Positions 1-7,447 of a stretch of 64,000 nucleotides of DNA are shown one piece after another. The number at the start of each line of letters is the position of its first letter. Positions within the stretch are counted from its first letter, which is position 1. Below the pieces are notes generated by a model. The model was not told where the DNA came from. It was given only the letters and a program-made list of their open reading frames with translations, and made no database searches. Both the position numbers and the translations under genes were made by a program. The stretch is from Niallia sp052318935 (lineage in GTDB: Bacteria > Bacillota > Bacilli > Bacillales > Cytobacillaceae): NCBI GenBank assembly GCA_052318935.1, contig JBQRKO010000016.1. One strand, 5' to 3'.

Positions 1-24
1 GAAATGCACATGCATTTCTTTTTT
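1..24 (+). terminator. Intrinsic terminator of a plus-strand gene left of the window
   Basis: An 8-bp perfect stem (GAAATGCA/TGCATTTC, 2-nt loop) is followed by TTTTTT. It probably ends a gene outside the window that converges on uvrA. The T-tract is also the target-duplication site of the 39-bp repeat that follows. Confidence 0.6.
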
Positions 25-27
25 GTT

Positions 28-66
28 GGCTCTGTTAAATTCTATTGTTGATCGTTTAACAGAGCA
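28..66. repeat. 39-bp internally deleted miniature element with 8-bp target duplication
   Basis: The ends GGCTCTGTTAAA and TTTAACAGAGCA are inverted repeats (one terminal mismatch), with only about 15 bp between them. The 8 bases on each side are identical (TTTTTGTT at 20-27 and 67-74). The sequence matches the two outer ends of the 176-bp element at 19394-19569 joined together, so it looks like an internal-deletion derivative. The hairpin lies just downstream of uvrA and may contribute to its 3' end. Confidence 0.65.
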
Positions 67-97
67 TTTTTGTTAAATATTAACGCCAAACTCTTTT

Positions 98-2974
98 TTA
101 GTGAGAAGTAACTCTTTCCATACTTTCTACCTGTTCTTGCATACGAAGGCGGTCTCTTTCTAAAATCGGCTTTAAATATTTTCCTGTATACGATCCATCT
201 AGATTTGCAATTTCTTCTGGTGTTCCTGCACCTAAAATGGTGCCTCCTTTGTCTCCGCCTTCTGGACCTAAATCAATAATATAGTCTGTTGCTTTAATAA
301 CATCTAAATTATGTTCGATTACCAACACGGTATCTCCATTTTCCACTAATCGCTGCAGCACAACTAACAGCCTGGAAATATCGTCTACATGCAACCCAGT
401 TGTTGGTTCATCTAAAATATAAAATGATTTACCTGTTGAACGGCGATGCAGTTCAGAAGCAAGTTTTACCCGCTGCGCTTCCCCACCGGATAAAGTAGTC
501 GCAGGTTGTCCTAGTTTCACATACCCTAATCCTACATCCACAATTGTTTGCAGCTTCCGATGAATTTTTGGGATGTTTTCAAAAAAGGAAACAGCATCTT
601 CGACTGTCATTTCCAACACATCGGAAATATTTTTCCCTTTGTATTTTACTTCTAATGTTTCCCGATTATATCGTTTGCTATGACATACTTCACACGGTAC
701 ATACACATCTGGAAGAAAATGCATTTCAATTTTAATAATACCATCGCCTCTGCATGCTTCACATCTTCCGCCTTTTACATTAAAGCTGAATCTTCCTTTT
801 TTGTATCCGCGGACCTTTGCTTCATTTGTCGCAGCAAACACATCGCGAATATCATCAAATACACCTGTATAAGTTGCAGGGTTGGACCTGGGTGTACGGC
901 CGATTGGCGACTGATCAATATCAATGACTTTTTCCAAATGCTCGATGCCTTTTATTTCTTTATGCTCTCCAGGTTTTGCTTTGGCACGATTTAGCTTTTG
1001 CGCTAAGCTTTTATGGAGAATTTCATTAATTAACGTACTTTTCCCTGACCCAGATACTCCTGTTACTGCCGTAAATACACCTAAAGGTATTTTGACATCT
1101 ACATCTTTTAAGTTATTTTCATTTGCTCCGATTATTTCAATATATCTGCCATCATGCTGTTTTCTTTCTAACGGTAATGGAATAAACTTTTTACCGGATA
1201 AATATTGTCCTGTAATAGATTTTTTATCTTTCATCACTTGCTTCGGTGTGCCGGTGGAGATAATTTGTCCGCCATGCACTCCTGCTCCTGGTCCAACATC
1301 AATCAAATAATCAGCTTCCATCATCGTATCTTCATCATGTTCTACAACGATAAGCGTATTTCCAATGTCCCTCATATGCTTTAATGTTTCGATCAGCTTG
1401 TCATTATCTCTTTGATGAAGCCCAATAGATGGTTCATCTAAAATATATAATACTCCTGTTAAACGAGAGCCAATTTGTGTTGCCAATCGAATTCTTTGCG
1501 CTTCACCGCCCGAAAGAGTTCCTGCTGACCTGCTTAACGTTAAATAATCTAATCCAACATTGATTAAAAACCCTAAACGCTCTGTTATCTCCCTTAAGAT
1601 AAGATTAGCGATTTGTTTTTCTTTATCCGTTAACGTTAAACTGCTAATAAAATCATTCGCTTCGACAATGGACTTTTGTGTTACTTCCCCAATATGTATT
1701 CCATTTACATGAACTGCCAACGCTTCTTTTTTGAGACGATACCCTTTACATGCTGGACAATGCTGCTGGGCCATGTATTTTTCCATTTGTTCTCTTACAT
1801 AATCTGAACTTGTCTCTTTGTAGCGTCTTTCTATATTTCTTATGACCCCTTCAAATTGGATGTCATTTTCTCTAATTTGTCCAAATTCATTTTCATATCG
1901 AAAATGAATTTTTTCTTTTCCGGATCCATATAAAACCTTATCTAACAGATGTTTTGGAATATCTTTTACTGAAATATCCCTATCAATTCCATAATGATTA
2001 CAAACACTTGCTAATAATTGGGGATAATATTGAGAACTAACCGACTCCCATGGTGCAATCGCATTTTCATTTAATGTCAGCTGCTGATTAGGAATGACTA
2101 AATCTAGGTCCACTTCGAGTTTTGTTCCAAGCCCATCACAGTCTGGACAAGCACCAAATGGACTGTTAAAAGAGAATAATCTAGGTTCTAATTCTCCGAT
2201 TGAAAAACCACAAATTGGACAAGCATGGTGCTCACTAAACAGCAATTCTTCTTGCCCTATTACGTCAATGATCACTTTGCCTTCTCCAAACTGCAAAGCG
2301 GCTTCTAAAGAATCAGCAAGTCTTGCTGCAATCCCATCTTTTACTACAAGACGGTCAATTACAACCTCAATATTATGCTTTTTATTTTTCTCAAGGGTAA
2401 TGTCATCCCCTATTTCATACATTTCTCCATCAATACGAACCCTTACATAGCCTTGCTTTTTTATTTCCTCTAATACTTTTACATGGGTGCCTTTTCTTCC
2501 AGAAATAACGGGAGCCAACACTTGCATTCGCGTTTTTTCTGGATATTCCAATATACGGTCCACCATTTGTTCAATTGTTTGAGAGCTGATTTCGATGCCG
2601 TGTTCTGGACATGTCGGTCTACCAACTCTTGCATACAACAACCGTAAATAGTCGTATATTTCCGTTACCGTTCCAACTGTTGACCTAGGATTCCGACTTG
2701 TCGTTTTCTGATCAATCGATATGGCAGGAGAAAGGCCTTCAATCGAATCTACATCCGGCTTATCCATTTGTCCCAGAAATTGACGTGCATATGCTGATAA
2801 TGATTCTACGTATCTTCTTTGTCCTTCTGCATAAATGGTATCAAATGCAAGAGAAGATTTACCTGATCCAGACAGCCCTGTAATGACTACTAGTTTGTCT
2901 CTTGGAATGGTTATATCAATATTCTTTAAATTATGTGCTCTTGCACCTTTAACAATTAATTTATCTTTTGCCAT
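98..2974 (-). CDS. uvrA: Excinuclease ABC subunit UvrA
   Basis: DNA-damage recognition ATPase of nucleotide excision repair; as a dimer it loads UvrB onto lesions. The 958 residues match the usual bacterial length. Visible are the N-terminal Walker A (GLSGSGKSS, about residue 33), CPxC zinc-binding motifs, the first ABC signature LSGGEAQRIRLA (about 488), a second Walker A GVSGSGKST (about 640), the CEAC zinc module and the second signature LSGGEAQRVKLA with its DEP Walker B. It follows uvrB with a 4-base gap, so the two form an operon, probably SOS-controlled from upstream of uvrB. Confidence 0.98.
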   Translation of the reverse strand: MAKDKLIVKGARAHNLKNIDITIPRDKLVVITGLSGSGKSSLAFDTIYAEGQRRYVESLSAYARQFLGQMDKPDVDSIEGLSPAISIDQKTTSRNPRSTVGTVTEIYDYLRLLYARVGRPTCPEHGIEISSQTIEQMVDRILEYPEKTRMQVLAPVISGRKGTHVKVLEEIKKQGYVRVRIDGEMYEIGDDITLEKNKKHNIEVVIDRLVVKDGIAARLADSLEAALQFGEGKVIIDVIGQEELLFSEHHACPICGFSIGELEPRLFSFNSPFGACPDCDGLGTKLEVDLDLVIPNQQLTLNENAIAPWESVSSQYYPQLLASVCNHYGIDRDISVKDIPKHLLDKVLYGSGKEKIHFRYENEFGQIRENDIQFEGVIRNIERRYKETSSDYVREQMEKYMAQQHCPACKGYRLKKEALAVHVNGIHIGEVTQKSIVEANDFISSLTLTDKEKQIANLILREITERLGFLINVGLDYLTLSRSAGTLSGGEAQRIRLATQIGSRLTGVLYILDEPSIGLHQRDNDKLIETLKHMRDIGNTLIVVEHDEDTMMEADYLIDVGPGAGVHGGQIISTGTPKQVMKDKKSITGQYLSGKKFIPLPLERKQHDGRYIEIIGANENNLKDVDVKIPLGVFTAVTGVSGSGKSTLINEILHKSLAQKLNRAKAKPGEHKEIKGIEHLEKVIDIDQSPIGRTPRSNPATYTGVFDDIRDVFAATNEAKVRGYKKGRFSFNVKGGRCEACRGDGIIKIEMHFLPDVYVPCEVCHSKRYNRETLEVKYKGKNISDVLEMTVEDAVSFFENIPKIHRKLQTIVDVGLGYVKLGQPATTLSGGEAQRVKLASELHRRSTGKSFYILDEPTTGLHVDDISRLLVVLQRLVENGDTVLVIEHNLDVIKATDYIIDLGPEGGDKGGTILGAGTPEEIANLDGSYTGKYLKPILERDRLRMQEQVESMERVTSH

Positions 2975-2978
2975 TCTT

Positions 2979-4958
2979 TCACCCCTCTGCTTTTAATTCT
3001 AAGAGTAAATCACGCAACTCTGCTGCCCGTTCGAAATTCAGCGCTTTTGCCGCTTCTTTCATTTCTGATTCCATTTGCGCAATCATGACATCTCGTTCTT
3101 TTTTGGTCAACTTTTCCAGTTTCACACTAGTTTCATATTCGTCTGGAACTTCCGCTACTTGTGTTGCGCGGATTGATTCGCGAATGCCTTTTTGAATCGT
3201 TTGTGGAATAACTCCATGTTTTTTATTGTATGCCTCTTGAATTTCACGGCGGCGTTTCGTTTCACTAATTGCCAACTCCATAGAGTTGGTTATTTTGTCG
3301 GCATACATAATCACTTGGCCATTTGCATTTCTCGCTGCACGTCCGATCGTTTGAATTAAAGAACGTTCCGAACGTAGGAATCCTTCTTTATCGGCGTCTA
3401 ATATCGTCACAAGAGAAACTTCTGGAATATCCAATCCTTCTCTTAACAAATTTATTCCAACGAGTACATCATATTTTCCAACTCTCAGTTCTCTAATTAT
3501 TTCAATTCGTTCTAATGTTTTCACTTCCGAATGCAAGTATTGCACTTTTATCCCTATTTCTTTTAAATAGTCCGTCAAGTCCTCTGACATTTTTTTCGTT
3601 AATGTCGTCACTAATACTCTTTCATTTTGTTTAATTCTTTCCTGGATTTCTCCAATTAAATCATCTATTTGACCTTCAATTGGACGAATATCAATGGTTG
3701 GATCCAGCAAACCTGTTGGCCGGATAATCTGCTGTACCATTTCAGGTGTATGTTCTAACTCATAAGGGCCTGGCGTCGCAGAAACACAAATCATTTGGTG
3801 GATATGCTTTTCAAATTCGGTAAATGTTAATGGTCTATTATCTAAAGCAGACGGTAAACGGAAACCATGATCCACCAATACATTTTTCCTTGCCTGGTCG
3901 CCATTATACATTCCTCTAATTTGTGGAAGCGTAACATGTGACTCATCGATTACAATCAAAAAATCTTCAGGGAAATAATCCAATAACGTATATGGAGTAG
4001 ATCCTGGGGGCCGCAAAGTTAAATGTCTGGAATAGTTTTCAATCCCAGAGCAAAAACCCATTTCCCGCATCATTTCTAAATCATAACGAGAACGCTGCTC
4101 TAAGCGCTGTGCTTCTAATAATTTATTATCCTCTCTTAATTTAGCGAGCTGTTCTTCTAATTCTTTTTCAATGTTTTCAATTGCCAGCTTCATTTTTTCT
4201 TCTCTTGTAACGAAGTGGGAAGCTGGAAAAACAGCAATATGATTGCGGTCGCCTATTATTTCACCCGTTAGTGCATCTACTTCACGAATTCGATCGATTT
4301 CATCGCCGAAAAACTCTATTCTTACACAATGTTCATCACGAGAAGCCGGAAAAATTTCAACAACATCCCCTCTAACTCGGAATGTACCGCGTTTAAAATC
4401 GATATCATTGCGGTCATATTGAATATCCACTAGTTTTCTTAGTAGCTGGTTTCTTTCCAGCTCCATGCCTGTTCGTAAAGAAACAACCATTTCTTTATAT
4501 TCTTCAGGAGAACCTAAGCCGTAAATGCAAGAAACACTAGCAACAATAATGACATCTTCTCTTTCAAATAGCGACGATGTTGCAGAATGTCGAAGTTTAT
4601 CGATCTCATCGTTAATACTTGCATCCTTTTCAATAAAAGTATCCGTCTGAGGAACATATGCTTCTGGTTGATAATAATCATAATAGCTGACGAAATATTC
4701 AACCGCATTATTTGGAAAAAACTCTTTAAACTCACTGTATAGCTGACCTGCCAATGTTTTATTGTGGGCAATGATTAAAGTTGGTTTTTTTACTTCTTTT
4801 ATTACATTGCTTATCGTGAAAGTTTTCCCGGTACCAGTAGCACCAAGCAAAGTTTGAAGTTTTTTGCCCGATTGAATGGCTGAGACTAACTCCTTGATTG
4901 CCCTCGGCTGATCTCCTTGTGGAGAATAATTGGAAACTAAATCAAATTGCTGACTCAC
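2979..4958 (-). CDS. uvrB: Excinuclease ABC subunit UvrB
   Basis: Helicase-like damage-verification subunit that receives DNA from UvrA and recruits UvrC. It shows Walker A GATGTGKT near residue 40, the beta-hairpin region SYYDYYQPEAYVPQTDTFIEK, superfamily 2 helicase motifs (DESH, QTIGRAARN) and a C-terminal UVR motif ending in LNFERAAELRDLLLELK. I chose the GTG at 4958 (659 aa): GGGAGG lies 9 bases upstream of it, whereas the ATG at 4967 overlaps that ribosome site. First gene of uvrBA. Confidence 0.96.
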   Translation of the reverse strand: MSQQFDLVSNYSPQGDQPRAIKELVSAIQSGKKLQTLLGATGTGKTFTISNVIKEVKKPTLIIAHNKTLAGQLYSEFKEFFPNNAVEYFVSYYDYYQPEAYVPQTDTFIEKDASINDEIDKLRHSATSSLFEREDVIIVASVSCIYGLGSPEEYKEMVVSLRTGMELERNQLLRKLVDIQYDRNDIDFKRGTFRVRGDVVEIFPASRDEHCVRIEFFGDEIDRIREVDALTGEIIGDRNHIAVFPASHFVTREEKMKLAIENIEKELEEQLAKLREDNKLLEAQRLEQRSRYDLEMMREMGFCSGIENYSRHLTLRPPGSTPYTLLDYFPEDFLIVIDESHVTLPQIRGMYNGDQARKNVLVDHGFRLPSALDNRPLTFTEFEKHIHQMICVSATPGPYELEHTPEMVQQIIRPTGLLDPTIDIRPIEGQIDDLIGEIQERIKQNERVLVTTLTKKMSEDLTDYLKEIGIKVQYLHSEVKTLERIEIIRELRVGKYDVLVGINLLREGLDIPEVSLVTILDADKEGFLRSERSLIQTIGRAARNANGQVIMYADKITNSMELAISETKRRREIQEAYNKKHGVIPQTIQKGIRESIRATQVAEVPDEYETSVKLEKLTKKERDVMIAQMESEMKEAAKALNFERAAELRDLLLELKAEG

Positions 4959-5062
4959 GTTAAACATCCTCCCATTTTATCCCTTTAAATAAAAATAAGG
5001 ACCATACAGACTGTTGACAACTATCTTTGGTGGTTCCGTTATCCACTTTCTAAAAAACAGAA

Positions 5063-5271
5063 CGCTCTTTTCGTATAGATTGTTGTTATTTACCCCGTAG
5101 CCTGAATACACTTCGCTTTCCGCGGACGAGTGCCGAGCCTCCTCGTCGCTATGCTCCTGTGGGGTCTCGTCTTTCTCGCTTTTCCCGCAGGAGTCTACGT
5201 GTATTCAGGCTGCTCAGTGCTTCTGCCACGTTTATTATTTATTCAAAAACAACAACTTTTAGAAAACAGCC
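5063..5271 (-). repeat. 209-bp miniature hairpin element, in the uvrBA leader
   Basis: Member of the family that includes 10493-10700, 18348-18547 and 41869-42078, here in reverse orientation. The right end is GAAAACAGCC and the left end a diverged CGCTCTTTTC. The centre is the long imperfect palindrome carrying CCTGAATACAC at both ends. Flanking 8-mers are AAACAGAA and AAACAAAA (7 of 8 identical), a decayed target duplication. Short reading frames inside it are not genes. Confidence 0.75.
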
Positions 5272-5406
5272 AAACAAAAAAATGAATCCTTCTATGTACT
5301 TACAAACACGCTTCTTTTTATACTGCTTAAAGCATTTAACTTCTGCGGAGTTAACCTATCGTTTTGCTTAAAGAATTCTCCTTAAGCCTTCTATCAATAT
5401 ATTTCC

Positions 5407-5456
5407 ATTCTACCACAAACAAAGGATTTCAAACCAGAAAAACGAACGAATATTCG
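5407..5456 (-). promoter_or_regulatory. Candidate SOS (LexA) promoter for uvrBA
   Basis: On the minus strand an extended -10 (TGG TAGAAT, -10 at 5407-5412) lies 31 bases downstream of CGAACGAATATTCG (5443-5456). This box has one mismatch to the Bacillus LexA consensus CGAACNNNNGTTCG. It points toward uvrB but is about 450 bases from its start codon because the element at 5063-5271 lies between. The -35 is weak, so the promoter is inferred. Confidence 0.45.
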
Positions 5457-5481
5457 TTTTTTACTAAGTGGTTGGTTTAGA

Positions 5482-5519
5482 GAAGCTTATCACTCGCCCC
5501 AAGGAAAGCGATAAGCTTC
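5482..5519. repeat. Short inverted repeat
   Basis: 10-bp perfect arms GAAGCTTATC/GATAAGCTTC around an 18-base loop. There is no T-tract, so it is not an obvious terminator. It sits in a gene-free stretch of repeats between uvrBA and the HD-GYP gene. Confidence 0.5.
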
Positions 5520-5548
5520 GGAAAACCCCTTTAAACAGAGCATATTTT

Positions 5549-5782
5549 CAAGGTAGCCACCCATGCAACAAAATTCGCACCATGGCGCATGAAAAGAAGC
5601 AGTCTCCCTATTTTTTAGCGCAGAGCAGCCGGCATACACGAAGACTCCTATGGGATTAGCGGGACAGCCGAGACCCCGCAGGAGCGCTAGCGACGAGGAG
5701 GCTCGACGCCCGGCCCCATGGAAAGCGAAGTGTATGCCGGCTGCGGACTACTCACAAGAACACCACACTTTTCAGGGTAGCC
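5549..5782. repeat. Diverged copy of the long hairpin repeat
   Basis: The core at about 5627-5742 is an imperfect palindrome beginning and ending in GCAGCCGG..CATACAC type arms, with GACTCCTATGGGA and GACCCCGCAGGAGC inside, as in the other copies. It is bracketed by direct repeats TTTTCAAGGTAGCC and TTTTCAGGGTAGCC. The short reading frame across it is a repeat artefact. Confidence 0.6.
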
Positions 5783-5791
5783 TTTCAAAAA

Positions 5792-5847
5792 AGAATGACT
5801 GATCAAACCACACTGTCCTTTAACAGCACTGTTCGATCAGTCATTCT
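5792..5847. repeat. 56-bp strong hairpin upstream of the HD-GYP gene
   Basis: Perfect 13-bp arms (AGAATGACTGATC/GATCAGTCATTCT) enclose a 30-base loop that itself contains CACTGT/ACAG complementarity. No T-run follows, so its role is unclear. It lies 290 bases upstream of the gene at 6137. The rest of the 4959-6136 interval is AT-rich with no further gene seen. Confidence 0.55.
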
Positions 5848-6136
5848 AAATGGATTATTTCTTGATAATGTAAACAAATTTTTACTACTGTTTAAGTTTG
5901 GAAGTACTAATTTCGATTTCGGTATTATTTTGCTAACAAGCAAATTTGAAAGAAAGGAGATTTATTTAGGGGCTTCTATTTAGAATAGTAGTTATTTAAC
6001 AATACAGTGGTTTAAATTAGTAAATATGTATGACGTTTTCTAGTAAGTTAGTAGGTTTTCTTGTTCATTTTTCTAAGGTAATATTTACAAAAAGATTATT
6101 TTCAGGAAAAAAACATTTTTTAAAGGGGAACATTAA

Positions 6137-7162
6137 ATGGATATGGAAAATACAACAGCCGATATAATCGGGAATCCACTAAGCAGAGATATCTTTTCAA
6201 ATTCCATACAAGGTCTTTTATTATTAAAAAAAGGGACTATTTTAAATCAAACACATATAAAATTACTCGAAAAACATCATGTAGATCCTTCTATCATTAT
6301 TTCACCTTTTTCTTCCAATTCTATTTCTATTGAAAAAATGTATCCTACTCTATTACATGAAGTAAAAAAAGTATTTCAACATATCCTCCAAAAAAAAGAG
6401 GAAGGGCTAGACCAGCTTCTTTCGCATTTTACCATACTAATGGAGCTATGTTTACAAGACTTTTCTGCTTTAGAAATTATTCATAAGAATGCTTCTCAAT
6501 CGGATTATATTTACCAGCATAGTATAAATGCAGGCATCATCTCCGCTATGATTGGAAAAATATTAGGTTATTCGAAAAAAAATTGTGAGCTCCTTGGACA
6601 AATGGGGTTATTCCATGATATCGGGATGTTATCTATTGATCCGGCTATTGTGAAAAAAAAGGGAAAATTAACTCAAAAAGAATATAAAGAAATGCAAAAG
6701 CATACGGTACTAGGAAAAAGCATCCTTTTCCCATTAACAAAATTAGATATCCTTATCTCAAGAGCCGCTCTATTACATCATGAAAAAATTAATGGAAAAG
6801 GCTATCCATGCAACCGTTTAGAAAAAGATATCCCTTTTATGATTCAAATTGTCTCTGTTGCAGATATCTTTAATAGTATGTGTACTTCTAATACATATAA
6901 GGAGAAGAAATCTTATTTTGAGGCGATTAACGAATTAATAAGTGAAGCATATGGCAACACATTAAACCCTGCCATAGTTATTCCATTTACACAATTTATT
7001 ATGAGAAAGCAGCTTTTTAAAAAGGTGAAATTAAACAATAATGAAACAGCAGAGATTATTTTTATCCATGCCAACGAACCGCATTTACCACTCATTCGTT
7101 TAAAAAATAAGTATATTGATTTACGAAGGGCTGCTCCATTAAAAATTACTAGTTTCGCGTAG
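6137..7162 (+). CDS. HD-GYP domain protein, putative cyclic-di-GMP phosphodiesterase
   Basis: Of 341 residues, the first ~100 form a variable domain. The HD-GYP domain starts near residue 130 with QHS, then FHDIG (HD pair), LLHHEKINGKGYP (HH and GYP signature) and the usual VADIFNSM helix. Known HD-GYP proteins hydrolyse cyclic-di-GMP, and all the metal and signature residues appear present. There is no membrane segment or signal peptide, so it is cytosolic. AAGGGGAA precedes the ATG. It is monocistronic, flanked by repeats and convergent with adhE. Substrate specificity is inferred from the family. Confidence 0.85.
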   Translation: MDMENTTADIIGNPLSRDIFSNSIQGLLLLKKGTILNQTHIKLLEKHHVDPSIIISPFSSNSISIEKMYPTLLHEVKKVFQHILQKKEEGLDQLLSHFTILMELCLQDFSALEIIHKNASQSDYIYQHSINAGIISAMIGKILGYSKKNCELLGQMGLFHDIGMLSIDPAIVKKKGKLTQKEYKEMQKHTVLGKSILFPLTKLDILISRAALLHHEKINGKGYPCNRLEKDIPFMIQIVSVADIFNSMCTSNTYKEKKSYFEAINELISEAYGNTLNPAIVIPFTQFIMRKQLFKKVKLNNNETAEIIFIHANEPHLPLIRLKNKYIDLRRAAPLKITSFA

Positions 7163-7178
7163 TATTCTTTTATGCAAA

Positions 7179-7372
7179 AGGCTCAGTTAAAAGATATTGT
7201 TATTTTTGTCTATATTTGAAGCACCGAGCAGCAGGAATACACGAAGACTCCTACGGGAAAAGCGAAATAGGCGAGACCCCGCAGGAGCGAAGCGACGAGG
7301 AGGCTTGGCATTCGCCCGTGGAAAGCGAAGTGTATTCCTGCTGCGGACCTTCTTTTAACATCAACAATAAAA
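7179..7372 (+). repeat. Long hairpin repeat, partial ends
   Basis: The core (about 7221-7346) is an imperfect palindrome: AGCAGGAATACACGAAGACTCC at the left mirrors GAAGTGTATTCCTGCTGC at the right. The left edge reads GGCTCAGTTAAAA, resembling the GGCTCTGTTAAA ends of related elements; the right edge is eroded and no target duplication was found. It fills most of the gap between the HD-GYP gene and adhE. Confidence 0.6.
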
Positions 7373-7384
7373 ATTAACAAAGTC

Positions 7385-7427
7385 ATGCAAAAAAACGAGG
7401 GGGGGCTACTCCTCGTTTTTTTTGCAT
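7385..7427 (-). terminator. Terminator of adhE
   Basis: ATGCAAAAAAACGAGG pairs with CCTCGTTTTTTTTGCAT around a G-rich loop. It is symmetric, with U-tracts in both directions, so it can also end the convergent HD-GYP transcript. Confidence 0.8.
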
Positions 7428-7447
7428 GAAATTTAGAAACAATCAGA

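Noticed and set aside
5159..5371. ORFs across the palindromic elements (also 5468-5659, 10532-10714, 18425-18610, 23591-23794, 34258-34528, 41886-42068)
   Set aside because: They arise from the same repeated hairpin in different frames, lack ribosome sites and share peptide fragments only because the DNA is repeated.
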